Source: Candidatus Nitrosopolaris nunavutensis (lineage in GTDB: Archaea > Thermoproteota > Nitrososphaeria > Nitrososphaerales > Nitrososphaeraceae). From it: a DNA stretch of 14,406 bases. Shown piece by piece: positions 1 to 6,995 of the stretch. Position 1 is the first letter of the stretch; each line of letters opens with the position of its first letter. A program made the position numbers and the translations under genes. The DNA is taken from the NCBI GenBank assembly GCA_002501855.1, contig DAOM01000153.1, positions 1 through 14,406 on the forward strand, read 5' to 3'. Below the pieces are notes generated by a model, which ran no database searches, was not told where the DNA came from, and worked only from the letters and a program-made list of their open reading frames with translations.

Positions 1-48
1 GATGTAGTATTTGGATTGTTTTAGCAACATTGGCTAGAACTACTAACC

Positions 49-56
49 TATATAAG
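49..56 (+). promoter_or_regulatory. TATA box of the first CDF gene
   Basis: The octamer TATATAAG is centred about 31 nt before the GTG at 84. That is the distance expected for an archaeal TATA box driving a leaderless or nearly leaderless mRNA. There is no Shine-Dalgarno motif before the GTG, which supports the short-leader reading. A second A/T-rich stretch (TTTAAATAA, 61-69) is too close to the start to be the main box. Confidence 0.5.
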
Positions 57-83
57 ATAATTTAAATAACCTAAAAGATAATC

Positions 84-1658
84 GTGGTAGAACAAAACGA
101 TGATCACCACAACCATGATCATCAGGACGAGCATAGGGAATCCTCCTCCACTTCATCTGTTGTTGCAAAGAAGCGTCAGGATGCGCATAAGGAGAAACTC
201 AAAGTAGCTATAACTTCGGTTGTAGCTTCAGCAGGTCTTGCCATTTTCAAAATTATAATAGGATTTTCTACCAACAGTCTTGGGATATTATCCGAAGCTT
301 TCCATTCTGGACTTGATGTAATGGCTGCTTTAATGACATTGTATGCTATACGCATGGTAATGAGACCACCAGATTTGAAATATACATACGGATATGCCAA
401 AGTTGAAAGCGTATCAAGTCTGTCTGAAATAATACTACTATTTGCAGTTGCTGGCTGGATATTCTATGAAGGTGTTGAAAGAATATTCTTCAAAAGCATC
501 CAACCCGAGATTACACTATTCTCATTTATAATCATGTTTGTATCTATTGGGATTGATTTTGGAAGATCTAGAGTACTATATAGAACTGCAAGAAAGTATG
601 GCAGTCAAGCGCTGGAAGCGGATGCACTCCATTTCAAAACGGACATGATAACATCGTCCATAGTTATTGTGGGGCTGCTTTTCGTATTCTTATTTCATAT
701 TCCAAAGGCTGATGCCTATGCGGCAGTTATAGTAGCAGGAATGATAATTTACACGTCTCTTGGTCTGGGAAGAAGGACATTAGATGTATTGTTGGATAAG
801 GCACCTAAAGGTGCATATCAACGGGTACTAGAAGCGGTATCTGGATTAGACGGTGTTGATAAGGCGCATGATATTCGCATTAGGAAGATGGGATCGGAAA
901 CTTTTGTTGATATGCATATCGAAGTTCCACGAACAAGTACACATGATAAAGCACATAAAGTAGCTACATCGGTTGAAGAAAAGGTAAGGGGAGTCCTTCC
1001 CGCCTCTGATGTCCTAGTACATGTAGATGCAACAGAATCCGCAAGCGAAACAATTACTGATAGGATCAGACTAGTTGCCGCAGAAACAGAAGGCATAAAG
1101 AACGTTCATTCAATATATCTATCAAAGATAACACCAACATCTAGATCACTAGAATCGACTAAAGAAGCAGTAACTAATACCGATCTGAATAATAATTTAT
1201 CGGATCTCCACGGGATAAAACGAGGATCGATACTTCACGTGTATCTTGATGTACAGATGGATCGAGATCTTGACCTTAAGACCGCTCACGGCATTATAGA
1301 TTCCTTTGAAATAAGATTGAAGGAGGTAATTCCGGAGTTAAGAGACATCACTACACACATGGAGACAGAAACCAGTGAATACGTATCAATGGGGACCGAG
1401 AAGAAACCCGCCATAGGGTACTTAGAAAGAATAAGAAATGCGGCTCTATCTATACCTGGCGTAGTTGATTGCAAAGATATTGGGGTAGTATACGTTAGTG
1501 ATGAACAACACATCACCCTGTCAATAACGATCAAATCTACACCAGAAAAGACGATTAAGACAATCGAAGACGCGCATGGATTAGCAACGAGCGTTCAAAA
1601 CCTAGTTATCAAGCAAACTGGTGCTTCTAGAGTCATTGTACATGCAGAACCAGACTAA
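84..1658 (+). CDS. Cation diffusion facilitator (CDF) transporter with three tandem C-terminal domains
   Basis: This is a membrane antiporter predicted to export divalent metal (Zn2+ and/or related ions) in exchange for protons. The start is GTG; the first 25 residues are cytosolic and His/Asp-rich (H8, H9, H11, H13, H17), a likely metal sensor or chelator. Residues 40-235 form the six-helix transporter. The metal site is visible as H74xxxD78 in TM2 and H183xxxD187 in TM5, an HD-HD site typical of Zn-type CDFs. The family YGYAK motif is at 102-106. One cytosolic ferredoxin-like dimerisation domain (ZT_dimer type) is usual. Here three can be read, at about 248-317, 328-430 (with an insert) and 450-524, each with a similar helix carrying DKAHKV, KTAHGI or EDAHGL. 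The protein is therefore 524 aa against about 300 for the family. It appears monocistronic. The family is certain; the transported ion is not. Confidence 0.93.
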   Translation: MVEQNDDHHNHDHQDEHRESSSTSSVVAKKRQDAHKEKLKVAITSVVASAGLAIFKIIIGFSTNSLGILSEAFHSGLDVMAALMTLYAIRMVMRPPDLKYTYGYAKVESVSSLSEIILLFAVAGWIFYEGVERIFFKSIQPEITLFSFIIMFVSIGIDFGRSRVLYRTARKYGSQALEADALHFKTDMITSSIVIVGLLFVFLFHIPKADAYAAVIVAGMIIYTSLGLGRRTLDVLLDKAPKGAYQRVLEAVSGLDGVDKAHDIRIRKMGSETFVDMHIEVPRTSTHDKAHKVATSVEEKVRGVLPASDVLVHVDATESASETITDRIRLVAAETEGIKNVHSIYLSKITPTSRSLESTKEAVTNTDLNNNLSDLHGIKRGSILHVYLDVQMDRDLDLKTAHGIIDSFEIRLKEVIPELRDITTHMETETSEYVSMGTEKKPAIGYLERIRNAALSIPGVVDCKDIGVVYVSDEQHITLSITIKSTPEKTIKTIEDAHGLATSVQNLVIKQTGASRVIVHAEPD

Positions 1659-1691
1659 CGTACTATATGGTATGCTTATTTAGTGCCATTT

Positions 1692-1730
1692 TGCAATAAT
1701 TTCCGTTTCGATTGCTATTGCATTTTTTTT
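1692..1730 (+). terminator. Hairpin plus T8 tract after the first CDF gene
   Basis: A perfect 7-bp inverted repeat (TGCAATA at 1692-1698, TATTGCA at 1716-1722, 17-nt loop) is followed at once by eight T residues (1723-1730). It lies 34 nt after the CDF stop. The T tract alone could terminate an archaeal RNA polymerase; the hairpin makes it look like an intrinsic terminator. Confidence 0.5.
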
Positions 1731-2171
1731 AGAATAATAGTTTGAATGCTCCAAAATACAAGAAGGGCAATTTTGTGTTATCATAATGAAAGCCAAAATC
1801 CTTACTAGATAGCATGCAAATAGGTATTGATTTACATATATCCCAAAATATTTCTTCTGATCACTCAGGCATGATGCCGATTTCTCACGGACGTTGTCGG
1901 ACACAGAATTCCATCCTAATCGGACACTATATCAGATATCCGTCCGTATGCTATATTTTTGCAGAAGTCACATGAATCCGAAAATTATGCTTGCCCGGCA
2001 TAGCCTGTGCCAGCGGCCAAAAAGAACCATTCCTGGAAGGACCTTGACTCATAAACTGCGTGTGATAATGTATTAGTCTGGCTGGCTCAGCACAGTGAGA
2101 TATAATGAAACCTAACTTTGAATTTCCAAGAGAATCACGCATTCTCTATCCATAATTCTTTCTTACCATTC
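1731..2171. other. Gene-poor spacer with repeated CGGAC motifs
   Basis: I see no convincing gene. Open frames of about 60-74 codons exist on both strands (for example 1904-1680 minus and 1894-2076 plus), but they show no recognisable family, overlap each other and lack a well-placed TATA box. The most distinctive content is a cluster of CGGAC motifs at 1888-1892, 1898-1902 and 1921-1925, with an inverted copy GTCCG at 1942-1946. The two central copies extend to an 8-bp direct repeat, TCGGACAC (1897-1904 and 1920-1927). Confidence 0.4.
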
Positions 2172-3005
2172 TCAGAAATTGCTAGTAAATTGGATTTCCC
2201 ATAGACGTGTTTTCTCTTGTTTCGAGGCAGCGGAAATTTCCAACTCTGCAAAATATTTGAAACCGCAATCATCCAACACGTCTTCAAAATCATATCGTCC
2301 TACAAACGTTCGCTTTTCTTGTTCCAAGCAGCTTACAAGAGCAGACTTTATCGCTTCCGAGTATCTCCGCTTTTTACTGTAAACATACCATAGGTTATGT
2401 GCGCCCCGTAACCTCGACAAGCTGTGATAGATTTCGTCAGACATCTGTGTATAATAGCGATTCATAATCTCGGTGTTAACATCCTCCCATGACGGTGTTC
2501 TCCATGAGGCAACCCGTTCAAACCCGTGTCCATCAAACTCTGCTGCTAAGCTAATACCTTGATCCAACGTCGTTACAATTACGTCTGTTTTAGCAGCAAT
2601 GGCATCCCGAAAATCTATCCCGGGCTCCATCCACCCCACGAAAATAATATCAGATTTTTTTTCAATTCCCCAGCGTGCGTCAGCTGTTGTGATGTAGTCA
2701 GGTTTCGGTAAATTACAGCCATAAAATATGCCAGCACTGTTTTCAATACCTGTTGCACCAGAGATAAATTCTCGTATCTTTATTAGAAAATCTCCGTACC
2801 CGCAACCGATGTCACAATATTCAGGACTATTCGAGACAGCTTTCGCGATTGCGACTACACGTAATACATCTATCTTTCTATAAGTAAAATATGTCCCTCG
2901 CAACAAGGGGAAACTAAAACGTTCATGATAAGGTGAGACAGAGTATCTTCTAAACTGGCGTAATGATTCCGCAGCCATTTGCAGATCTCTTGTTCTAAAT
3001 GGCAT
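2172..3005 (-). CDS. SAM-dependent methyltransferase, copy 1
   Basis: A predicted soluble class I methyltransferase of 277 aa with unknown substrate. SAM-binding motif I is DIGCGYG at residues 65-71, followed by DFL. The acidic residue at the end of strand 2 is E88 (GIEN). A likely motif IV region is FVGWMEPG, about residues 122-129. The N-terminus (MPFRTRDLQ) and the segments YFTYRK, WRTPSW, NRYYTQ and AHNLWYVY are shared almost unchanged with the paralogue at 3907-4755, so both belong to one family. There is no signal peptide or membrane segment. The ATG at 3005 is supported because the paralogue starts at the same residue. It is the last of three minus-strand frames in a row. What it methylates cannot be told from the sequence; the C-terminal 100 residues may carry the specificity. 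Confidence 0.85.
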   Translation of the reverse strand: MPFRTRDLQMAAESLRQFRRYSVSPYHERFSFPLLRGTYFTYRKIDVLRVVAIAKAVSNSPEYCDIGCGYGDFLIKIREFISGATGIENSAGIFYGCNLPKPDYITTADARWGIEKKSDIIFVGWMEPGIDFRDAIAAKTDVIVTTLDQGISLAAEFDGHGFERVASWRTPSWEDVNTEIMNRYYTQMSDEIYHSLSRLRGAHNLWYVYSKKRRYSEAIKSALVSCLEQEKRTFVGRYDFEDVLDDCGFKYFAELEISAASKQEKTRLWEIQFTSNF

Positions 3006-3193
3006 CAGCAGAGAATTAGGACTTAATCATGTTATTTTTTCCTTGCTTTGTATTGGGTTGAAGGACTTATGCATCTGGGGGATCGGGCACATGTGTGGAA
3101 GGTGAGGTTATTGTGATAGCAAATAATCATGATAATAAATAGGCCAGAGGCTTTTGTAAAGATAGTGATATGATATATCCTATTCTAATTACT
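3006..3193. other. Upstream region of methyltransferase copy 1
   Basis: A short non-coding gap between the membrane frame and methyltransferase copy 1, both on the minus strand. On that strand an A/T-rich element (AAAAAATAACA, about 3030-3040) lies 25-35 nt before the ATG and could be its TATA box, which would let copy 1 be transcribed on its own. Nothing else stands out. Confidence 0.3.
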
Positions 3194-3682
3194 CTACCTT
3201 GTGAAAAGTTTCACAACTTTTATGATTACGAGATTAATTAGTACAAAAGATATTGCAGATGCTGTTAATGAGCTAAGCATAGATGCCTGATATGGTTGTG
3301 CTCCTAGATGAAGAAACTGATAATGAAATGAAATTTTTGTCAAAGAATATGCTACTTCGGAAATCGAAAATGCGGTAAACAGTTTTTTTATATCTTTTTT
3401 TATTCTTCTGGAATTTTTCTTTCCTGTGAAAGGATCTACGTACCTATATTTATTATCAATATAAAAGAAAATGACAAATAATGGAATGTAAATACTATAC
3501 TCCGTTGATAGAGCTACTATAGAATTTGCAATATCACTTTTGTTATAATGCTCAAAGTATTGCTGAGAAACAAATGCAGCAGAAAAGAAAGAGCATATTC
3601 CAGCTATAATTATATTCTTGTTAAATAGGATGAGATCTTTGTATTTGCCATAAAAATTTCCTCTCTGTTTTATTATGCCATC
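3194..3682 (-). pseudogene. Small membrane protein frame lacking a start codon
   Basis: The minus strand is open for 162 codons, from just after a TGA at 3685-3683 to the TAG at 3196-3194. It contains no ATG or GTG before codon 135, and the only TTG before then falls at about codon 114. The translation looks like real protein: hydrophobic segments at about 22-42, 60-75 and 135-158, a Lys/Arg-rich loop (KKNSRRIKKDIKK, 88-100) between them, and few rare residues. An ATG at 3681-3679 sits in the neighbouring frame, preceded by the purine-rich run GGAAGAGGAAGG, and hits TAA after one sense codon. A one-base indel right after that ATG would explain the loss. It lies between the two methyltransferases on the same strand. 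It may be a recently broken gene, a gene with a non-standard start, or a sequencing error. I do not recognise the family. Confidence 0.6.
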
Positions 3683-3906
3683 TCAGTCCTTCCTCTTCCT
3701 TGTGTTGTAAATTCGACCTATCGTATAACTAGATAGCCCTGTTATAGGCTTACGGGTAGAAATTTATAGTATATGAGTTACTGGAAAAGTAATTATAGAT
3801 AGCTTTGGGGTAAATCATACGAGCAATATCTTTAGAATAAGGTTTATCTGTACGCAAGCATTGGTATCAATCTTAAGTACTAACTGAACCATAATATCAG
3901 AATATG
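3683..3906. other. Spacer between membrane frame and methyltransferase copy 2
   Basis: No open frame of note. On the minus strand an element reading ACTATAAATT (about 3761-3770) could be a TATA box for the membrane frame, about 80 nt before its likely ancestral ATG. That implies a longer leader than its neighbours have. Confidence 0.25.
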
Positions 3907-4755
3907 TTAATCAAATCTTACTTCCCATAATTGGTTGCCTTTTGATAAAAGTGCGGCAAGCGTCTCCATATAATGGAAGCCACACTCATCAAGTACCGAT
4001 TCAAAATCAAATCTATGTTTGGCATATAGGCCTTCATGCTCCTCTTTTTTTAGCCAACACTTTAAAGCTACACGAACCTTATGCGATATTTCAGGCCGTG
4101 TGTATACATACCAGAGGTTATGGGCTGTACGCAACTTCGTAAGCTCTTCTTTCTTGCTCTTTTTCGTTCTTAGTGAAGAAGTGTAGAATCTATTCATCAA
4201 TTCATAATTGACATCTATCCAAGAAGGCGTTCGCCACCAAGCTATTTTTTGAAATCCGAATTCGTCGTATTCACATCCTCCGTTTATCCCGCACTGCCCC
4301 CCAGCGTCAAAGGTCGTAATAATACATTTAGTGAATTGCGATACGGTTTTACGAAAATCTACCCCAGGTTCCATCCATCCCACAAATGATACATCAAACG
4401 ATCTTTTACCAAACCATTCAGCAGCGGCAGCCTCCGAATAGATGTAATCAGGTTTATGTTTCTGAAATATATAAAAAATACTTGTATCCTCTTCAAGGCC
4501 TATCGCATCTGGAATAAATTGGCGAATTTTGCTTAGAAAGTCGCCATATCCGCAGCCGATATCAATATAATTTGGATCTGGCGATATCGAATTCGCAATT
4601 GCTATAACGCGCATTACGTCAACTTTCCGATAAGTGAAATATGAGCCAGCGAAAAAGGGGAATATGTAGCGTTCGTGGTGTGCTGGAGGGTTATGGTCAT
4701 TGAATTGCTTATACGCAAGATACGCCGTTTGCAAATCATCTGTTCTAAATGGCAT
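3907..4755 (-). CDS. SAM-dependent methyltransferase, copy 2
   Basis: A paralogue of the protein at 2172-3005 (282 aa). It has the same order of landmarks: MPFRTDDLQ at the N-terminus, YFTYRKVDVMRV, motif I DIGCGYGDFL (about residues 65-74), an acidic loop GLEED, FVGWMEPGVDFR, WRTPSW, MNRFYTS, AHNLWYVY and a final DECGF...LWEVRF. Similarity is spread over the whole length, so this is a full-length duplication followed by divergence. Copy 2 has a small insert after the TTFDAGG segment (QCGINGGCEYDEFGF) with two cysteines that copy 1 lacks. It is predicted to be cytosolic and its substrate is unknown. It is the first of three minus-strand frames and is divergently arranged with the small gene at 4872. 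On the minus strand, AAATATAATATG about 40 nt before the ATG is a plausible TATA box. Confidence 0.85.
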   Translation of the reverse strand: MPFRTDDLQTAYLAYKQFNDHNPPAHHERYIFPFFAGSYFTYRKVDVMRVIAIANSISPDPNYIDIGCGYGDFLSKIRQFIPDAIGLEEDTSIFYIFQKHKPDYIYSEAAAAEWFGKRSFDVSFVGWMEPGVDFRKTVSQFTKCIITTFDAGGQCGINGGCEYDEFGFQKIAWWRTPSWIDVNYELMNRFYTSSLRTKKSKKEELTKLRTAHNLWYVYTRPEISHKVRVALKCWLKKEEHEGLYAKHRFDFESVLDECGFHYMETLAALLSKGNQLWEVRFD

Positions 4756-4840
4756 TTCAGTCCCTGTTTTTGAAAATTTGGTGATTCCGCCATATTATAT
4801 TTTCAGTATTTCAGCTCTTATCTTGGAACTAACCCAAAAC

Positions 4841-4850
4841 GCTTATTAAC
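4841..4850 (+). promoter_or_regulatory. Candidate TATA box for the 74-aa gene
   Basis: GCTTATTAAC is centred about 27 nt before the ATG at 4872, the spacing of a leaderless archaeal transcript. A second similar box (GCTTATAATT, 4854-4863) is only about 14 nt away and probably too close. Confidence 0.4.
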
Positions 4851-4871
4851 GCCGCTTATAATTTTGGTTTT

Positions 4872-5096
4872 ATGGTTAGAACATATGAAGAATGGTGGAA
4901 GACTGTTCCTGAAGATCTGAGAAAGAAATCCCGCAAGGGTGATGAACAAAACAAGCCGTTGCTAAATCAAGTTAACTATGTTCTGTTGCATCTCCATCTG
5001 GCAGGCAAACATGACGCTAAGCCATCTCATGCTGAGCTAAAGGATTGGCTTCACAGCGGTCAAGTAGACGTACTTAGAATGGCCCCCAAAAAGTAA
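4872..5096 (+). CDS. Small basic conserved-looking protein, function unknown
   Basis: A 74-aa soluble protein rich in Lys, Trp and His (WW at 8-9, W49; C-terminus MAPKK). It has no cysteine pairs, signal peptide or membrane segment. The sequence suggests a small helical protein: a basic stretch at 17-24 (RKKSRKGD), then an amphipathic helix around LNQVNYVLLHLHLAG (31-45) and another around HAELKDWLHSG (53-63). A well-placed TATA box and a T-rich tract downstream (about 5115-5132) support a real monocistronic gene. It is divergent from methyltransferase copy 2, sharing a 116-bp intergenic region. I do not recognise the family and assign no function. Confidence 0.6.
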   Translation: MVRTYEEWWKTVPEDLRKKSRKGDEQNKPLLNQVNYVLLHLHLAGKHDAKPSHAELKDWLHSGQVDVLRMAPKK

Positions 5097-5207
5097 AACA
5101 ACCGTTTCATCGCTCTTTCCTCTTCTTTTTAAGCACGTCGCCATTCTAGTGAATTTCATTGTCATTTGCTTTATGAAGTATAACACTGTTTTGAAGTTGG
5201 CATAGTG

Positions 5208-5216
5208 TTTAAATAC
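5208..5216 (+). promoter_or_regulatory. TATA box of the ferredoxin gene
   Basis: TTTAAATAC is centred 33 nt before the ATG at 5245, giving a leader of only a few nucleotides. This is the clearest archaeal-type box in the window. Confidence 0.55.
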
Positions 5217-5244
5217 TTTCGAATGTATGCAACTCTGAACTAAG

Positions 5245-5538
5245 ATGCCAATTGCTATAATTCCAGACGTTGATGAACAAAGATGTATTGGTTGTGCTCT
5301 ATGTGTAGAAATTTGCACTGCTCTCGGCCCTGATGTTCTAAGAGTAAAGCCTGTAGAAGGATGGAAGAGAGGTAAGGCGTTCATTTTCTACCCAGAAAGG
5401 TGCATTTCAGATGGAGCATGTATAGGAGTATGTCCAACACACGCAATCTTCTGGATGAGACCAATGGAATATACCGCAGGACAGCCAGTGCCACTGCACA
5501 AAAATGGTGTATTCGATAAAGGCTGGGAAGAGGGTTAA
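5245..5538 (+). CDS. Dicluster ferredoxin with a CxxDxxC second motif (7Fe type)
   Basis: A small cytosolic electron carrier (97 aa). Motif 1 is C14xxC17xxC20xxxC24. Motif 2 is C53xxD56xxC59xxxC63P, where Asp replaces the second cysteine. In archaeal ferredoxins such as those of Sulfolobus, this CIxDGxC pattern goes with a [3Fe-4S] cluster beside a [4Fe-4S] cluster. In Pyrococcus furiosus ferredoxin a similar Asp can ligate a [4Fe-4S] cluster. By the usual cross-pairing, C14, C17, C20 and C63 hold one cluster and C53, C59, C24 (with or without D56) the other. Motif 1 ends CT rather than CP. The extra N- and C-terminal residues are typical of archaeal length. It stands alone behind its own TATA box and converges on the deacylase gene. 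Its redox partners are not visible here. Confidence 0.88.
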   Translation: MPIAIIPDVDEQRCIGCALCVEICTALGPDVLRVKPVEGWKRGKAFIFYPERCISDGACIGVCPTHAIFWMRPMEYTAGQPVPLHKNGVFDKGWEEG

Positions 5539-5594
5539 ACGACTGCAGCAAATAGAAGACAAACCACAAAACGACTACAAAAGACAAAATATTA

Positions 5595-5620
5595 CTCTTC
5601 TTTTTTAAATTTTTTATATT
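5595..5620. terminator. T-rich termination region between convergent genes
   Basis: The 91-bp gap between the ferredoxin stop and the deacylase stop carries TTCTTTTTT and, after AAA, TTTTTT on the plus strand. These would terminate ferredoxin transcripts. On the minus strand the sequence below 5590 reads TTTTGTCTTTTG, which could serve the opposing deacylase gene. Confidence 0.45.
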
Positions 5621-5629
5621 GATATATAA

Positions 5630-6601
5630 TTACACGTGTTGAGGCTGTGCCAGCAAAGATTTAACTACTTCTGTCCACGCACAGGCGATATTTGCTCGAT
5701 TATATCCTCCTCCACCGAGAGCGATCAGCCTACCCATGCAGTGTTTATGAGCCAGTCCATGTATTACGTCTGTTGCATATCTGTGTGCGTTGGGGGTATA
5801 TTTTAAATGGGCTAGAGGGTCGCCATTAAGTGAATCTGCACCACATTGTAATATAATCAATTCAGGTTTGGCTACATTATTTATAAAATTCTCAATTTTG
5901 TTAAAGGCTATAATGAAATCTTTATCAATTGAGTTTGGCGCCAGCGGTATATTCAGTTTAGTGCCTTCGGCCTCACCGATACCGGTTTCTAGTTCTGAGC
6001 CGGTTCCAGGATATAGGAAGCGACCATCTTCATGTATATCTGCCATGAAGAGTAGTGGGTCGTTTTCGAATTCATAATAAATCCCATCGCCGTGATGAGC
6101 ATCAATATCTACGTACGCTATTCGCTTTAGACCATATCGTTTTCTTGCTATTAGGATTGCTACACCTATATCATTAAAGACACAAAATCCAGCAGCAGAA
6201 TCCCTTCGTGCGTGATGCAGTCCCCCGATCGGATTAAAGACATGTTGTACATCATGCGGTTTTTTCATTAACAAATTTAAACATTCTAGGGTCGTACCAA
6301 CGACAAAAGAAGACGCTTCGAAAATACCTTGAAATGCTGGGGTGTCTCCCATGTCAAGAAAGCCACTCCCAGTCTTTGAGCTTTTCTTGACAAGATCAAC
6401 ATAATCCCTTTCATGGAAAGTAAGTATTGATTCTTCATCAGCCGAAACAGGATCCTTTATTACGATTTGACTAGATTTGTCCAAATTCTCATTTTGAAAT
6501 TTTGACCAGAAGGCAAAGATTCTATCATGGCGCCACGGATGCGGATTCCCAAACCCATATCTTGCTAATGCGTCTCCATAAAATACGGCGGTCCGACACA
6601 T
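5630..6601 (-). CDS. Histone deacetylase / AcuC-family zinc deacylase
   Basis: A metal-dependent amidohydrolase expected to remove acetyl (or similar acyl) groups from lysines or polyamines in the cytosol. Numbering from the longer frame (ATG at 6670): the His dyad is H152-H153 (GGLHHARR), the metal ligands are D190 and H192 in DIDAHHGDG, and the third ligand is D278 in GADSLNGDPL. The GGGGYN loop at 319-324 contributes Y323, the transition-state tyrosine. The arginase-like fold is complete and all catalytic residues are present, so it is predicted active. I chose Met24 of the longer frame (ATG 6601-6599) as the start. The preceding residues (GKWYNDQPN...) look untypical, CRTAVFYGD is the usual beginning, and a TATA-like element (TTATAATAT, about 6622-6632) lies 22-32 nt before this ATG. 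The result is 323 aa. The true substrate is unknown. Confidence 0.9.
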   Translation of the reverse strand: MCRTAVFYGDALARYGFGNPHPWRHDRIFAFWSKFQNENLDKSSQIVIKDPVSADEESILTFHERDYVDLVKKSSKTGSGFLDMGDTPAFQGIFEASSFVVGTTLECLNLLMKKPHDVQHVFNPIGGLHHARRDSAAGFCVFNDIGVAILIARKRYGLKRIAYVDIDAHHGDGIYYEFENDPLLFMADIHEDGRFLYPGTGSELETGIGEAEGTKLNIPLAPNSIDKDFIIAFNKIENFINNVAKPELIILQCGADSLNGDPLAHLKYTPNAHRYATDVIHGLAHKHCMGRLIALGGGGYNRANIACAWTEVVKSLLAQPQHV

Positions 6602-6621
6602 GCATATTAACTGAATACCCC

Positions 6622-6633
6622 ATATTATAATTA
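6622..6633 (-). promoter_or_regulatory. TATA box of the deacylase gene
   Basis: On the minus strand TAATTATAATAT precedes the chosen ATG (6601) by about 25 nt. It sits inside the longer reading frame, which argues that the longer N-terminus is not translated. Confidence 0.45.
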
Positions 6634-6690
6634 GCTTGATATTTGGTTGATCGTTGTACCATTTGCCCAAACTTAAGGGGGGTTGAGCAA

Positions 6691-6876
6691 CTATATCTCA
6701 TACATCTGATGGCAGTAACTGATGTCAATAATATACCGAAAGTCTATGTTCCACAAACATTTAGGTCCATAAATGGGCTCTGAGCGTAGTGTGCGTGTTC
6801 CTTGTTCATAATCTGGACAAAGGTGTTTAAGACTTGTTAGCCCACATGAAATAGGTGAAAATAATCTCATAGACAT
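6691..6876 (-). CDS. Possible small cysteine-containing protein
   Basis: A minus-strand frame directly upstream of the deacylase. It opens at an ATG at 6930; the ATG at 6876 is better placed relative to a TATA-like element (CTATAATATTTTT, about 6913-6924). From there it encodes 61 aa beginning MSMRLFSPISCG, with cysteines at 11, 20, 40 and 55 and a mid-section (CPDYEQGTRTLRSEPIYGPK) of protein-like composition. Four cysteines could bind a metal, but the spacing matches no zinc ribbon I know. It could be a real small gene co-oriented with the deacylase (gap 89 nt) or a chance frame. I do not recognise it. Confidence 0.35.
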   Translation of the reverse strand: MSMRLFSPISCGLTSLKHLCPDYEQGTRTLRSEPIYGPKCLWNIDFRYIIDISYCHQMYEI

Positions 6877-6995
6877 CAATCTATATTCTAAAAAAAATTG
6901 AGCATTTAAGAAAAATATTATAGAACCCATTCGATCTTTTAATTTGGAACCAGTACAGTTGAACGAAACCCGAGTATGCGAAGGACAAATGAATT

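Noticed and set aside
1680..2142. Overlapping 60-74 codon frames on both strands
   Set aside because: They overlap each other, have no recognisable motif, no placed TATA box and odd composition. Chance frames are more likely.
3199..3216. Perfect palindrome TTGTGAAA-AG-TTTCACAA, matching the bacterial CRP consensus
   Set aside because: It lies within the last codons of the membrane frame (VVKLF) and not before a gene; CRP-type control is not expected in this lineage.
6602..6670. Longer N-terminus for the deacylase (ATG at 6670)
   Set aside because: The added residues are untypical and the best TATA box lies inside this stretch, so the ATG at 6601 is preferred.
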